16,780 bases of DNA from JARLFX01 sp036404255 (GTDB lineage Bacteria > Acidobacteriota > Terriglobia > Terriglobales > Acidobacteriaceae). Of this stretch, positions 1 through 7,472 are shown in pieces. The DNA lies in contig DASWOP010000176.1 in assembly GCA_036404255.1 (NCBI GenBank), forward strand, positions 1 through 16,780, read 5' to 3'. The notes under the pieces were generated by a model. That model saw only the letters and a program-made list of their open reading frames with translations, did not search any database and was not told where the DNA came from. A program made the position numbers and the translations under genes. The first letter of the stretch is position 1; every line of letters begins with the position of its first letter.

Positions 1-717
1 CAGTTCGCTCTCGGCTTCGACGAGATCGAAGGGGGAGCGGTTGGTTTCGGCGTAGGCGGCGATCAGGTAGACAAAGAAGGCGATGAACTGGAAGCCGCCG
101 AAGAAATTCCAGCTTAGTAAGCCGTGGCCCGACTGGCTGGCGACGATGTGGCTGATGCTGAGTGAGCGGGCGCGGAGCACGACGCCTACCAGCGAGAGGC
201 CAAGGGCAAGCTCGTAGCTGATCATCTGCGAGGTGGCGCGGACTGAACCGAGCAGCGAATACTTATTGTTCGAGGCCCAACCTGAAAGCGCGATGCCGTA
301 GACGCCGATGGAGGTGATGCCGAGGATGACCAGCAGGCCGATGTTGACGTCTGCCACCTGGAAGAGATTGACGCCGCGGATGTAGAACGGCGCGCCGTAG
401 GGCACGACCGAGATGGAGAGCAGGGCGCAGACCAGAGCGATAAGCGGAGCAATGAGGTAGAGCAAGTGATAGACGCCAGCGGGCGTCATGTCTTCCTTGA
501 GGAAGAGCTTGGCGCCGTCGATGGCGGTCTGCAGAAGGCCGAAGGGACCGACGCGGCTGGGGCCCCAGCGGTTCTGGATGCGGCCCACGACTTTGCGCTC
601 CAGCAGCACCGTGTAGGTGACGCCGGTCAGCATAATGACGATCACAAACGCGACCTTCAGCAGCGTAATCAGCAGGTACACCTGAATGGGGGACATCGAA
701 TTGATAAGGGAGTTCAT
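1..717 (-). CDS. nuoH: NADH-quinone oxidoreductase subunit H, 3' end cut by window
   Basis: NuoH is the membrane subunit of complex I that joins the peripheral arm to the membrane arm and helps form the quinone-binding chamber. The 239 codons visible start MNSLINSM and contain a hydrophobic first helix. They then carry the family hallmarks ERKVVGRIQNRWGPSRVGP, GWASNNKYSLLGSVRATSQMISYE and AETNRSPFDLVEAESEL, the last at the window edge. Full-length NuoH is usually 320-430 residues, so roughly the last third lies outside. The ATG is 17 nt after the nuoG stop, with only a weak purine-rich stretch (GAGAGAGA) as a possible ribosome site, so translation coupled to nuoG is plausible. Its position after nuoG is the standard nuo order. 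Confidence 0.96.
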   Translation of the reverse strand, partial: MNSLINSMSPIQVYLLITLLKVAFVIVIMLTGVTYTVLLERKVVGRIQNRWGPSRVGPFGLLQTAIDGAKLFLKEDMTPAGVYHLLYLIAPLIALVCALLSISVVPYGAPFYIRGVNLFQVADVNIGLLVILGITSIGVYGIALSGWASNNKYSLLGSVRATSQMISYELALGLSLVGVVLRARSLSISHIVASQSGHGLLSWNFFGGFQFIAFFVYLIAAYAETNRSPFDLVEAESEL

Positions 718-734
718 TCGTTCGTCTCTCTCAT

Positions 735-3122
735 TCAGTCTGCCGCAATTTCGGACGGCTTGTTGCGATACTTTTCGTTGAGCGTGTGTAGCATCTCGCT
801 GTAGTTACCGAGCGTGCCGGAGGTAAAGAGGGTGTCGTTGGCGGGCAGGACGAGGCCGTTGCGCGCGGTATCAATCTGCACGAGACCGGAACCATCCGCG
901 GGCTGCAGGTGCTGGTCGTTGCCGCTGAGGAGCTGTAGGCGGAGGAAGTTGTAACCCGGCACCAGGCGCTGGATCTCGTCCATAACGGCGTGGGTGTCGA
1001 AGGGGCTGAGGCGCGGCTCCAGGTTGTTGGCGGCGAGCCAGACGGCATGGCGGTCGGCCTCGCCGGATTGTGCGCCGCGGGTCTGGCCCATGTCTCCGCG
1101 GGTGCTGCCGCCAAAGGGAACCAGCTTGCGGATGTCGGCACCCATCTTGTCTGCGATGCGGACGATGAGTTCAAAGTCGGTGCGGACACCGGCGCGGTCC
1201 GCGGCTTTTTTGACCTGTTGCAGATCGCCGTAGGTGTTAGTCACAGAGCCGGTCTTCTCGTAGAGGTTCGCGGCGGGCAGGACGACATCTGCGATGGCGG
1301 CTGTCTCGGTGAGGAACATATCCTGCACGACGACGAAGGCGCTCTTCAGTGAGACGGGGTCTACGCCGTAGCGGGCTACGGGGTTGGCTCCGACGATGTA
1401 GAGCGCGGAAATCTGGCCGTGGGCAGCAGCGTCGAATATCTCCAGCATGTTCTTGCCGGGGGTGGAGGGAAGCGCGCTGCCGTATTCGGTGGCGAATGCT
1501 CCGGCCTGCACGACGGGCGTATAGCCGGGCAGCAGATCGGGCAGTAGACCCATGTCGGAAGCGCCGCGCGAGTTGACGTAGTCGCCGAGGAGGGCAAATT
1601 TCACGTCGGTGTGCGTGAGACCGAGTTTTATGAAGGCTTGCAACGTCTCGCCCTGCAGCTCTGGACTGAGGATGATAAGGAGATTTGGTTCCTCGCGCAA
1701 CGCATCGCGGAGGGCGGTGAGGGATTGTGGATCGGCTGATGCGCTGACGGCGGTAGTGTCGTCTCCGCCGAGGTAGCTGGCGAGAGCGGTGTAGCCGAAG
1801 GCGCTCACCTTAGCGAACTTCTTCGCCTGCCGTGTGAGCTTGATCTCGTTCTCATTGGCGATGTAGATGCGGGCGTTGTTCAGCCGGACGTTGGTGCGCA
1901 ATGCCCAGGCAAGCGCGGGATGCTGCTCGGTGGGATCGCCGCCGATGATGAGGATGGCGGGCGCAGTGGAGGCATCACGCAGGGAAGCGGCTTTATTCTT
2001 CTGCCCGGCGAGTGCACGGGTGAAGGTGGTGTAGTCGGCTGTGCGGTGGTGATCAATATTGTTGGTGCCGAGCACACTGCGGCCAAACTTTTGCAGCAGG
2101 TAGGCCTCTTCGTTGGTGATGCGATTGGAGCCGATCACGCCGATGGCTTCGCCGCCGCGGGCATCGCGCAGTTCGCGGAAGCGGTGGCCGACGAGGTCAA
2201 GGGCGGCCTCCCACGTGGCGGGCTGCAGGGTGCCATTGGCATCGCGGATGAGAGGCTGGGTGAGGCGGCCTTCGTGATTGGCAAAGTCGAAGGCGTAGCG
2301 GCCCTTGTTGCAGAGGAAGTCGCCGTTGATGCCGCTCTTGTCGCGGTTGTCGCCGCGGATGATCTCAGTGCCATCTCCCACGGTGCGCACGCCGAGGGTG
2401 GTCTTGCAGCCGTCTCCGCAGTGAGTGCAGATGGTAGCAACGTGGTTCATCTCCCACGGGCGCGTCTTGTAGCGATAGGTGCCGCTGGTGAGCGCGCCGA
2501 CGGGGCAGGCGTCGATGCACATGCCGCACTCTTCGCAGTCGAGGTGCGCGAGCTGATCGGGGGATTCGCTGGCGGGGATATTGGGCGCGATCACGGAGGA
2601 ACTGCCACGGTTCTGGATACCCAGCGCATAGACGTCCATGCCTTCGCCGCACATGCGGATGCAGCGGTAGCAGAGGATGCAGCGGGGGCGATCGAAGTAG
2701 ACGACCGGCGACCACTTCTGCTCTTCGCGATGATTCTTCGGCTCGGCGTAGAAGCTCTCTGCCGCGCCGTACTTGAAGGTCATGTCCTGCAGTTCGCATT
2801 CGCCGCCAGCATCGCAGACGGGGCAGTCCAGCGGATGGTTGCCGAGCAGAAGTTGCAGCGTGGCCTTGCGCGCCTGCTTGATCTCAGGCGTGTCGGTAAA
2901 GACCACCATGCCTTCGGCGACGGGGGTGGTACAGGCCGTCTGCAGCTTGGGCATCTTCTCAATGCGAACGACGCACATGCGGCATGCAGCCTGCAGCGAA
3001 AGCCCGGGGTAGTAGCAGAAGGCGGGGATCTCAATGCCGACGGATTTGCATGCCTCAATCAGCAGCGTCCCCGCGGGGGAGGTGAGTGTCTTGCCGTCGA
3101 CGGTGAAGGTTACATCTGCCAT
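735..3122 (-). CDS. nuoG: NADH-quinone oxidoreductase subunit G (NADH dehydrogenase iron-sulfur subunit)
   Basis: NuoG is the largest peripheral-arm subunit of complex I and carries electrons from the NADH module toward quinone through several iron-sulfur clusters. The 795-aa protein has an N-terminal 2Fe-2S ferredoxin domain with Cys36, 47, 50 and 64, then the His96/Cys100/Cys103/Cys109 cluster. Two CxxCxxCxxxC ferredoxin motifs follow (Cys148-158 and Cys196-206), then a molybdopterin-oxidoreductase-like domain. That domain begins with Cys232, 235, 239 and 271, the ligand pattern of the extra N7 cluster found only in some bacteria. The rest is the molybdopterin-fold body, which binds no cofactor in this family. 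ATG is preceded by AAGGA at good spacing. It follows the dsbA-like gene after a 73-bp gap and precedes nuoH. Confidence 0.97.
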   Translation of the reverse strand: MADVTFTVDGKTLTSPAGTLLIEACKSVGIEIPAFCYYPGLSLQAACRMCVVRIEKMPKLQTACTTPVAEGMVVFTDTPEIKQARKATLQLLLGNHPLDCPVCDAGGECELQDMTFKYGAAESFYAEPKNHREEQKWSPVVYFDRPRCILCYRCIRMCGEGMDVYALGIQNRGSSSVIAPNIPASESPDQLAHLDCEECGMCIDACPVGALTSGTYRYKTRPWEMNHVATICTHCGDGCKTTLGVRTVGDGTEIIRGDNRDKSGINGDFLCNKGRYAFDFANHEGRLTQPLIRDANGTLQPATWEAALDLVGHRFRELRDARGGEAIGVIGSNRITNEEAYLLQKFGRSVLGTNNIDHHRTADYTTFTRALAGQKNKAASLRDASTAPAILIIGGDPTEQHPALAWALRTNVRLNNARIYIANENEIKLTRQAKKFAKVSAFGYTALASYLGGDDTTAVSASADPQSLTALRDALREEPNLLIILSPELQGETLQAFIKLGLTHTDVKFALLGDYVNSRGASDMGLLPDLLPGYTPVVQAGAFATEYGSALPSTPGKNMLEIFDAAAHGQISALYIVGANPVARYGVDPVSLKSAFVVVQDMFLTETAAIADVVLPAANLYEKTGSVTNTYGDLQQVKKAADRAGVRTDFELIVRIADKMGADIRKLVPFGGSTRGDMGQTRGAQSGEADRHAVWLAANNLEPRLSPFDTHAVMDEIQRLVPGYNFLRLQLLSGNDQHLQPADGSGLVQIDTARNGLVLPANDTLFTSGTLGNYSEMLHTLNEKYRNKPSEIAAD

Positions 3123-3195
3123 TCGTGGTCCTTAAGTTAAGCCTAGCTCAAAAAAAGCAGCAAAATGGCTGCCGTGAAGCGTACTGCTCATTTGG

Positions 3196-3885
3196 TCAGC
3201 GAGACGATGTGCTCCTTGTCGTCTTCGCAGGAAAACTATGGGTGCCGGTCAATGCAGCTTGTACAACTGGAAGAATCTGAGACGGGTCGTTCACGTCTTT
3301 GGTACCGCATACGACCTGGTATTGATCTTTCGTCACAACAATGACGGTGGGGGTGTACTCGACGTTGATGCGACGGCCTAAGTCATAATCTGCCCGCACA
3401 GCCTTGGCTAACGAGCCGTTCGGATCGAGCATAAAGGGCATATTCTGGCCGTGCCGCAGCAGCCAGGCCCGAGTGAATGACTGAAGATCACTGGTACTGC
3501 CAATGCCACGCTGCGCGGCAAAAACATCGCTCCGATACTGATCCGCCAGCAGGGGACTGATCTTTTCCTGGATATAGCGCGCACAGACTGCGCCTTCGAA
3601 TGTCCAGACATGTTCCGCTATGGGGAAATCGTAACGCAGCAGGGGAACATTGGCTCGCTTTGCTGCCTGCACCTCAAGCGGGTGCGCGTGCGCACAAGCC
3701 GGACAGCCAAGATCTTCAAAGACCACGATGGCAACCTTGCTTCCGGCTGGCGGTTTAATGGCCGACATGTCTTTTAAGTTATTCTGCGGGCCGGCACCAA
3801 GAAACTGAGCTGACAATGCGACAGGCGCAAGCATGATAGCCAGCGCTCCAATCCCCCCGAAAAGTAATCTCCGCCTCCGCATCAT
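3196..3885 (-). CDS. DsbA-like exported thioredoxin-fold protein inside the nuo operon
   Basis: A 229-aa thioredoxin-fold protein of the DsbA/DsbG-like group, which makes or isomerises disulfides in exported proteins. The N-terminus is a signal sequence: MMRRRR, a hydrophobic stretch ending LAPVALSA, and probable cleavage before QF. The RRRRLL run faintly resembles a twin-arginine signal. The redox site is CPAC at residues 61-64 after VFEDLG, and a TP pair in VEYTPTVIVV is the likely cis-proline loop. Two further cysteines (VCARY, VVCGT) are present. The start is set at tandem ATGs because GGAGGG lies just upstream and the signal peptide begins there; the second ATG (3882) has better spacing. 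An in-frame ATG at 3924, 5 nt after the nuoF stop, would add 13 residues. It lies between nuoF and nuoG, which is not the usual nuo order. Its substrate is unknown. Confidence 0.87.
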   Translation of the reverse strand: MMRRRRLLFGGIGALAIMLAPVALSAQFLGAGPQNNLKDMSAIKPPAGSKVAIVVFEDLGCPACAHAHPLEVQAAKRANVPLLRYDFPIAEHVWTFEGAVCARYIQEKISPLLADQYRSDVFAAQRGIGSTSDLQSFTRAWLLRHGQNMPFMLDPNGSLAKAVRADYDLGRRINVEYTPTVIVVTKDQYQVVCGTKDVNDPSQILPVVQAALTGTHSFPAKTTRSTSSR

Positions 3886-3928
3886 GCCCTCCGTCGAACA
3901 CTGAACAGCCGTTGATATCGCCATTGAA

Positions 3929-5248
3929 TTAGTGAATCTCCACCAATTCCTGTGCGGGCATCAGCTTGGTTCCAGCTTGCTTGCCCTCGACATACTCTTC
4001 AAACTCTTTGCGGAACTTCTTAACGAAGCCCAGCGTAGGCATTGCGGCAGCGTCGCCGAGTGGGCAGAAGGTGCGGCCCATCATGTTTTCGGCTAAGTAT
4101 TGCACGTTGTCGATGTCCTTCTTCACGCCGCCGCCGTCGTAGACGCGGGTGAGGGTCTTCTTGATCCAGTCCGTGCCTTCGCGGCAGGGGATGCACCAGC
4201 CACAGCTCTCGTGCTGGTAGAACTTGATGACGCGCAGTGCGAATTCGACGATGGAGACGGTTTCGTCCAGCACGACGATGCCGCCGGAGCCGAGCATGGT
4301 GCCTGCCTTGCCCATCTGGTCGAAGTCGAGACCGATGTCAATCTCTTCGGGCAGCAGCACTGGGCAGGATGCGCCGCCGGGGACGACGGCTTTGAGCTTC
4401 TTGCCGTCCTTGATGCCGCCGGCGACCTCGTAGATTGCTTTTTTGAGGTTGTAGCCCATGGGAAGCTCGTAGATGCCTGGGCGCTCGACGTGGCCACTGA
4501 TGCCGAAGAGGCGCGTGCCGCCATTGCGTTCGCTGCCGAGCTTGGCGTATGCTTCGCCGCCCATGCGCAGGATGTGCGGGACGGCGGCGATGGTCTCTGC
4601 ATTGTTGATGACGGTGGGACCACCGTAGAGGCCGACGATGGCGGGAAACGGTGGGCGGATACGGGGCACGCCGCGCTTGCCTTCAAGCGACTCCATCAGC
4701 GCCGATTCTTCGCCGACTTCGTAGGCACCCGCGCCGGTCTGGGTGATGACGTCAAAATCGAGGCCATCGATGCCGAAGATGTTCTTGCCGAGGAAGCCCT
4801 TGGCGTAGGCATCGGCGACGGCCTTCTCCATGATCTTGAGCAGGTAGCGATACTCGCCGCGCAGGTAGATGAATCCGGTCTTCGCGCCGATGGCTATGCC
4901 GGCGATCATTGCGCCTTCGATCACGGTATGCGGATCGTGCAGGAAGATGACGTGGTCCTTGCAGGTGCCGGGCTCGGATTCGTCGCCGTTGACGAGGACG
5001 TACTTTGGCTTGGCACTCTGCTTGGGGACGAACGACCACTTCATGCCGGTAGGGAATCCGGCGCCACCGCGGCCACGGAGGCCGCTGGCCTTCATCTCCG
5101 CAATGATCCACTCGGGGCCTTTTTCGGCGGCGAGGCGGGCGGCTTTGTAGCCGTCGAGTTCGATGTACTTATCAATCTCCGCAGCGCCCATGCCGAAGCG
5201 GCGGGAGATGACTTTGACTTCATCGGGATGGCTGACCAGGGTTGGCAC
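3929..5248 (-). CDS. nuoF: NADH-quinone oxidoreductase subunit F (NADH-binding, FMN)
   Basis: NuoF is the NADH-oxidising flavoprotein of complex I. It binds NADH and FMN and passes electrons to its 4Fe-4S cluster. The 439-aa product has the NADH/FMN glycine-rich region GLRGRGGAGFPTGMKW (residues 57-71) and NGDESEPGTCKD. It also has the soluble-ligand-binding domain (about 250-330) and the cluster ligands Cys349, 352, 355 in ESCGWCIPCREGT plus Cys395 in TFCPLGDAA. Length is normal for the family. The start is GTG in TAGTG, overlapping the nuoE stop by one base, with AGGA nine bases upstream. A longer in-frame reading extending into nuoE gives a basic stretch unlike NuoF and was rejected. Confidence 0.96.
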   Translation of the reverse strand: MPTLVSHPDEVKVISRRFGMGAAEIDKYIELDGYKAARLAAEKGPEWIIAEMKASGLRGRGGAGFPTGMKWSFVPKQSAKPKYVLVNGDESEPGTCKDHVIFLHDPHTVIEGAMIAGIAIGAKTGFIYLRGEYRYLLKIMEKAVADAYAKGFLGKNIFGIDGLDFDVITQTGAGAYEVGEESALMESLEGKRGVPRIRPPFPAIVGLYGGPTVINNAETIAAVPHILRMGGEAYAKLGSERNGGTRLFGISGHVERPGIYELPMGYNLKKAIYEVAGGIKDGKKLKAVVPGGASCPVLLPEEIDIGLDFDQMGKAGTMLGSGGIVVLDETVSIVEFALRVIKFYQHESCGWCIPCREGTDWIKKTLTRVYDGGGVKKDIDNVQYLAENMMGRTFCPLGDAAAMPTLGFVKKFRKEFEEYVEGKQAGTKLMPAQELVEIH

Positions 5249-5757
5249 TACTTCACATCCTTTCCCAGGCCGTGGGCGTAGTCGTCGAGGATGTGATCCA
5301 CCTTGGCGGGGGTCAGATCTTCGTGGAAGTCGTAGTTTACCTGCATGGCGGGGGCCCAGCAGCAGGCACCGATGCATTCGACTTCTTCGAGCGAGAACTG
5401 GCCGTCGGCGGTCACGCCTTTATTTTCCACGCCGAGCTTCTTTTTGCAGTGATCCAGAATCTCGTAGCCGCCGCGCAGCATACAGCTGATGTTGGTGCAG
5501 ACCTGCACGTTGTATTTGCCTGCGGGCTTGGTGCGCAACATGGAGTAGTAGCTGAGGACGTTGCGGACGTCGAGTTCGAAGATGCCGATACGCGCTGCGA
5601 TCTCGTGCACGGCGGCGTCTGAGACGTAGCCAAGCTCATCCTGCGCGTAGAGCAGCATGGGAACGAGCGCCGAACGGCGCAGCGGGTAGATCGTCACCAG
5701 CTTGTCAAAGCGGGCCGCGAGTTCCGGCGAAAAAATCGTGTTGGCTACTGTGCTCAT
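5248..5757 (-). CDS. nuoE: NADH-quinone oxidoreductase subunit E (2Fe-2S)
   Basis: NuoE is the small 2Fe-2S partner of NuoF in the NADH module of complex I. The 169-aa protein has the usual N-terminal helical domain (RRSALVPMLLYAQDELGYVS) and a thioredoxin-like domain. Its four cluster ligands are Cys87 and Cys92 (CTNISC) and Cys128 and Cys132 (CIGAC). The N1a-type 2Fe-2S cluster should therefore be intact. The ATG is preceded by AAGGA three bases away. The TAG stop shares a base with the GTG start of nuoF. Upstream, a 20-bp gap separates it from the 114-aa unknown gene, so nuoE has been parted from nuoD by two genes. Confidence 0.97.
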   Translation of the reverse strand: MSTVANTIFSPELAARFDKLVTIYPLRRSALVPMLLYAQDELGYVSDAAVHEIAARIGIFELDVRNVLSYYSMLRTKPAGKYNVQVCTNISCMLRGGYEILDHCKKKLGVENKGVTADGQFSLEEVECIGACCWAPAMQVNYDFHEDLTPAKVDHILDDYAHGLGKDVK

Positions 5758-5777
5758 AGGTCCTTATCGTGCTCTTG

Positions 5778-6122
5778 CTATACCAGCCTGGCCGCAAAAT
5801 GCTCCACGGCAAGCTCCATATCCATCGCCTGCTCATCCACTGCAATACTGCCGCCGGTCGTCATGGACCAGCTTCCCATCGCCTGGTGGCCTTTGTATGC
5901 CGTCCAGATGCCCGTACCGCTCTCCGGATCAAACCGGATCGTCAGGATTGCGCCTGCGGTGCGGACATTTACTTCCAGTTCCTGCGTCGCCTCGACGAAC
6001 TGGGCGCCGTACAATCTTCCCGTTACCTGCAACGCTCCGAGATGCGAGCGAAGCAGCCCAACGAATGACGTCCAAAGCTCCCGCCGGACTAGCGCATTGA
6101 GTTCAGCCTGCAGGTCTTGCAA
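5778..6122 (-). CDS. Unrecognised 114-aa protein between nuoD and nuoE
   Basis: I do not recognise this protein. It has a helical-looking N-terminus (QDLQAELNALVRRELWTSFVGLL) and then alternating hydrophobic, strand-like segments (LEVNVRTAGAILTIRF, GIWTAYKGHQAMGSW). It has no cysteines, no signal peptide and no membrane segment, so it is probably cytoplasmic. The start is taken as TTG because AGGGAG sits six bases upstream. The stop codon of the preceding gene is in the same frame and closes off any longer version. There is no ATG before the middle of the frame. It begins 15 nt after the upstream gene's stop and ends 20 nt before nuoE, so it should be on the nuo transcript. A complex I assembly or accessory role is only a guess from position. 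Confidence 0.72.
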   Translation of the reverse strand: MQDLQAELNALVRRELWTSFVGLLRSHLGALQVTGRLYGAQFVEATQELEVNVRTAGAILTIRFDPESGTGIWTAYKGHQAMGSWSMTTGGSIAVDEQAMDMELAVEHFAARLV

Positions 6123-6128
6123 ATCTGT

Positions 6129-6134
6129 CTCCCT
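6129..6134 (-). promoter_or_regulatory. Ribosome binding site deciding a TTG start
   Basis: AGGGAG with a six-base spacer (ACAGAT) before TTG. It lies between the stop of the secreted-protein gene and the 114-aa unknown gene, and is the main reason to accept the TTG start. Confidence 0.6.
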
Positions 6135-6137
6135 GAG

Positions 6138-7472
6138 TTACTTCATTTTTTGCACACTATCTACAGCTTCCTTCAGCAAATTTTCTTTCATGTGGATGGC
6201 TCCCAATGTAGCCCCCAGGTTATATCCAAGAGTGTTCATGCCATCGCCACCTTGGCGGGTTGTTACGGAACGGGAATGACGAGACACTAAATTGCCATTG
6301 GCGTCATACACGTAGCAATAAAGACTGTTTTCCGTATCCGTATATGCCAAGTTGACCTGCGACGTAGTAATTGTGGTCGTGGTTACAGCTCCAGAATAGT
6401 TATAGTTCCAAGTATTTCCGTAATTATCGGTAACAATGCCGCTGCCATACGTGGGATTTGTGCTGGTCGATGTGTTTGTGCGAGTTGTCGGGTAAAAACC
6501 ATTGAACGACGACTGCGAATTGGCGAATACGAATAGGTAGCTTTCTTTGTCTGACGACGGTGACTCACTAAAGCATAGCGATGGATATTTCTGCTGGTTT
6601 TTCTTCACCCACTTTTCTATATATCCAGGTTCAGCAGGGATGAAACGACCATTCTCAAAAGATCCAAAGGCTATGGTCTTGCCACACGCTCCGGTTGAAT
6701 GAGCCACCGAGGGTGTCTTTGGAGCAGACGTCTTATTTTGAGCAGCAACGAGTTGGAGATTACCCGAAGATTCGCCTTGTGCGGGAATATTTGTCGGACT
6801 TACGGCTATAGGCTGACTAAGTACCTCAGTTTTAGGAGCATTGACCGACAACGAACTCTTGGTATCAGAATCTAGGGCAACGAATTTCGCCTTGAAGTTC
6901 GGGCTACGCCTGAAGGGGAACGCGTAGGTTGAGCCAGCAAAATCGACTAGCACGGTAAATTGAGTCCCATCGATGTCATTCGGAAAGAACATATACCCTG
7001 CGGCAATGTGCCCGTCAGTCACAGTAAATTGAGCGCCATGCTTGATCTGCTTTTTTACTGTTACGTCGTTTTTGGGGAATTTTTCGGATGGGCCATTCAA
7101 TGATCTCAAGATCAAATTTGCGGTCGAATTGCTATGGATCGAGACCACATCAGACGGAATGACCGTCAGTGTTTTCCCTGGAGTCGAAGTTCCAAAACCA
7201 ACTGCAAGAACAAGGTTGTTATTCAGCAAAGTTAAGGCGGCCGTCACGGTACCATCGCCAACTTGCATGACTTCTGTAAACAAACCTGATCCGTCTGAAT
7301 ACCAGCCGGGATTCATGATCGTGCTTTCACAAGTCGCGGAATCCTGCGCGGACCATGTGTGAACAGCGCCTTGAGCGTAGCTAGCAACCCAAGGGCAGCC
7401 GAAAACCGCAAGAACACAGAGGCTCTTTGTCACCTGCTGAGTAAACGCGATTTTGTAATTGGGAGTTCTCAC
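6138..7472 (-). CDS. Unrecognised secreted protein inserted between nuoD and nuoE
   Basis: A 444-aa protein of unknown function, clearly unrelated to complex I. The N-terminus is a probable signal peptide: a basic start (MRTPNYK), the hydrophobic stretch SLCVLAVFG, and cleavage near SYA/QG. The mature part is rich in Thr, Ser and Asn and looks beta-rich. A first half of about residues 36-200 is followed by a low-complexity Ser/Pro/Ala linker (about 205-255). A second domain contains ACGKTIAFGSF, a Tyr/Asn/Thr-rich stretch (YGNTWNYNYSG) and the tail YVYDANGNLVSRHSRSV. The GTG start overlaps the nuoD stop as GTGA and has GGGGGAGA seven bases upstream, so it is translationally coupled to nuoD. 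The gene is visibly richer in A+T than its neighbours, which suggests acquisition from elsewhere. Export to periplasm or surface is inferred. Confidence 0.82.
   Translation of the reverse strand: MRTPNYKIAFTQQVTKSLCVLAVFGCPWVASYAQGAVHTWSAQDSATCESTIMNPGWYSDGSGLFTEVMQVGDGTVTAALTLLNNNLVLAVGFGTSTPGKTLTVIPSDVVSIHSNSTANLILRSLNGPSEKFPKNDVTVKKQIKHGAQFTVTDGHIAAGYMFFPNDIDGTQFTVLVDFAGSTYAFPFRRSPNFKAKFVALDSDTKSSLSVNAPKTEVLSQPIAVSPTNIPAQGESSGNLQLVAAQNKTSAPKTPSVAHSTGACGKTIAFGSFENGRFIPAEPGYIEKWVKKNQQKYPSLCFSESPSSDKESYLFVFANSQSSFNGFYPTTRTNTSTSTNPTYGSGIVTDNYGNTWNYNYSGAVTTTTITTSQVNLAYTDTENSLYCYVYDANGNLVSRHSRSVTTRQGGDGMNTLGYNLGATLGAIHMKENLLKEAVDSVQKMK

Noticed and set aside
1920..3140. Long plus-strand open frame of about 400 codons
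   Set aside because: It lies antisense to nuoG, whose cluster ligands and length are all intact. The product is Ala/Gly/Asp/Val-rich low-complexity sequence, the usual shadow of a GC-rich gene.
4100..5281. Long plus-strand open frame of about 390 codons
   Set aside because: It is antisense to nuoF and nuoE and has the same skewed shadow composition with no recognisable domain.
5249..5377. Possible N-terminal extension of nuoF
   Set aside because: The extension is translated from nuoE out of frame and is basic, Pro/Arg-rich sequence. The GTG in TAGTG with AGGA upstream fits the family start.
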